Below, one piece after another: positions 5,569-6,143 of a DNA stretch of 6,143 nucleotides (positions are counted from its first letter, which is position 1; the number at the start of each line of letters is the position of its first letter). The position numbers were made by a program, and so were the translations under genes. The notes beneath the pieces were generated by a model. The model had not been told where the DNA came from, searched no databases, and was given only the letters and a program-made list of their open reading frames with translations. The stretch covers positions 1-6,143 of the forward strand of contig CAMPGU010000250.1 of NCBI GenBank assembly GCA_946885645.1, in the 5' to 3' direction. Source of the stretch: an uncultured Haloferula sp. GTDB lineage: Bacteria; Verrucomicrobiota; Verrucomicrobiae; Verrucomicrobiales; Akkermansiaceae.

Positions 5569-6143
5569 TCAGCTCCCGCTCATCCGCTCTTGCAGATCCC
5601 GCAGAGGACTCGTCATATCGAGCTTTGCTCCCGTTTTCAGGATCACGGCGTAGTGCCCGGCGGACATCGGCTGCAATTCACGGATACGGGACAGATTGAC
5701 CACGGAAGACCGGCTGATCCGCATGAAACCGTACGGCTCCAGCTTCTTCACGATCGATGCCATCGTTTCCCTCACGATATGCCGCTCCGCCCCGCAATGC
5801 AGCACGAGATAGTTCCCGGCGGCCTCCACGTGCTCGATTTCGGTAGCGCGGACAAAGATGATCTTTTCGGGAGTTTTCACCGGAATCCGCAAACCTCCTT
5901 CCAAGGTTCTCAGGTGCGCGAGCAGCGTGGTGAAGGCCGGATCGGCGACAGAGGCCCCGCGCCCGTCCCGGATCCGGGCGCGCGCGCGCTCCAAGGACTC
6001 CTGGAAGCGCGCCGGCTTGAACGGCTTCAAAAGATAGTCCAGGGCGCTAAGATCGAAAGCACGGACGGCGTGGGTATCGTAGGCCGTGGTGAAAATTACT
6101 ACCGGCATCTCGTCGGCCGGGATGGCCTGGACCACCTCCAAGC
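5569..6143 (-). CDS. LytTR-family response regulator, C-terminal part (partial)
   Basis: The gene enters from the right edge and its start is outside the window. The open frame continues to the last base, and the TTG near 6141 is an internal Leu, not a start. About 190 residues are visible; positions here count from that TTG. The first 50 or so are the end of a CheY-like receiver: VVIFTTAYD carries the conserved Thr (18/19), and YLLKPF carries the conserved Lys-Pro (39-40). The phospho-accepting Asp lies outside the window. A linker (about 51-84) leads to a LytTR DNA-binding domain at about 86-185, with IEHVEAAGNYLVLH, the R-x-t-M segment (124-127) and FMRISRSSVVNLSRI (139-153), all typical of the family. 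The protein should be the cytoplasmic output of a two-component system, probably with a LytS/YehU-like histidine kinase outside the window. The next gene downstream on the same strand is the beta-repeat surface protein. Confidence 0.92.
   Translation of the reverse strand, partial: LEVVQAIPADEMPVVIFTTAYDTHAVRAFDLSALDYLLKPFKPARFQESLERARARIRDGRGASVADPAFTTLLAHLRTLEGGLRIPVKTPEKIIFVRATEIEHVEAAGNYLVLHCGAERHIVRETMASIVKKLEPYGFMRISRSSVVNLSRIRELQPMSAGHYAVILKTGAKLDMTSPLRDLQERMSGS

Noticed and set aside
1..6143. CRISPR array, transposase, integrase or toxin-antitoxin genes
   Set aside because: No regularly spaced direct repeats, no insertion-sequence ends and no recognisable protein of these classes were found on either strand.

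Overview
The window is GC-rich bacterial DNA, and every supported gene is on the minus strand. Read in the direction of transcription (right to left), it holds the 3' part of a LytTR response regulator, a large secreted beta-repeat protein, a small orphan protein, a citramalate synthase (cimA), and the first 26 codons of an exported protein that runs off the left edge. The best taxonomic clue is the 779-residue surface protein. It has tandem T5SS/PEP-CTERM-type repeats, one autotransporter-associated beta-strand repeat, and a C-terminal block around 'DPDDDGIPNAIEFVVGGNP'. That combination is typical of Verrucomicrobiota, for example Luteolibacter/Haloferula-like members. This assignment is inference from family knowledge, not a database result.

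Layout. 1-80: start of an exported protein. 168-1745: cimA, complete, with both catalytic and LeuA-type regulatory domains. 1746-2291: a 546-base gap with no convincing gene. Its centre (about 1803-2044) holds a dense, mutually compatible set of inverted repeats and two possible pseudoknot or switch pairings, so it is a candidate structured RNA or cimA leader. Its right end carries a strong intrinsic terminator (2244-2274) for the upstream small gene. 2292-2828: unrecognised 178-residue protein. 2829-3058: intergenic stretch with two clean dyads close to the small gene and a longer inverted repeat. 3059-5398: secreted beta-repeat protein. 5399-5568: intergenic stretch with nested inverted repeats. 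5569-6143: LytTR-type response regulator, cut by the window edge.

How the genes relate. No multi-gene pathway is evident. cimA is a metabolic gene for isoleucine precursor synthesis and may be co-transcribed with the exported-protein gene 87 bases downstream, since no terminator separates them. The LytTR regulator lies directly upstream of the surface-protein gene in the same orientation, so control of that gene by the regulator is possible but unproven. None of the four visible start codons has a recognisable Shine-Dalgarno sequence, although three of them are fixed by an in-frame stop just upstream. The most unexplained item is the structured region between the small orphan gene and cimA.
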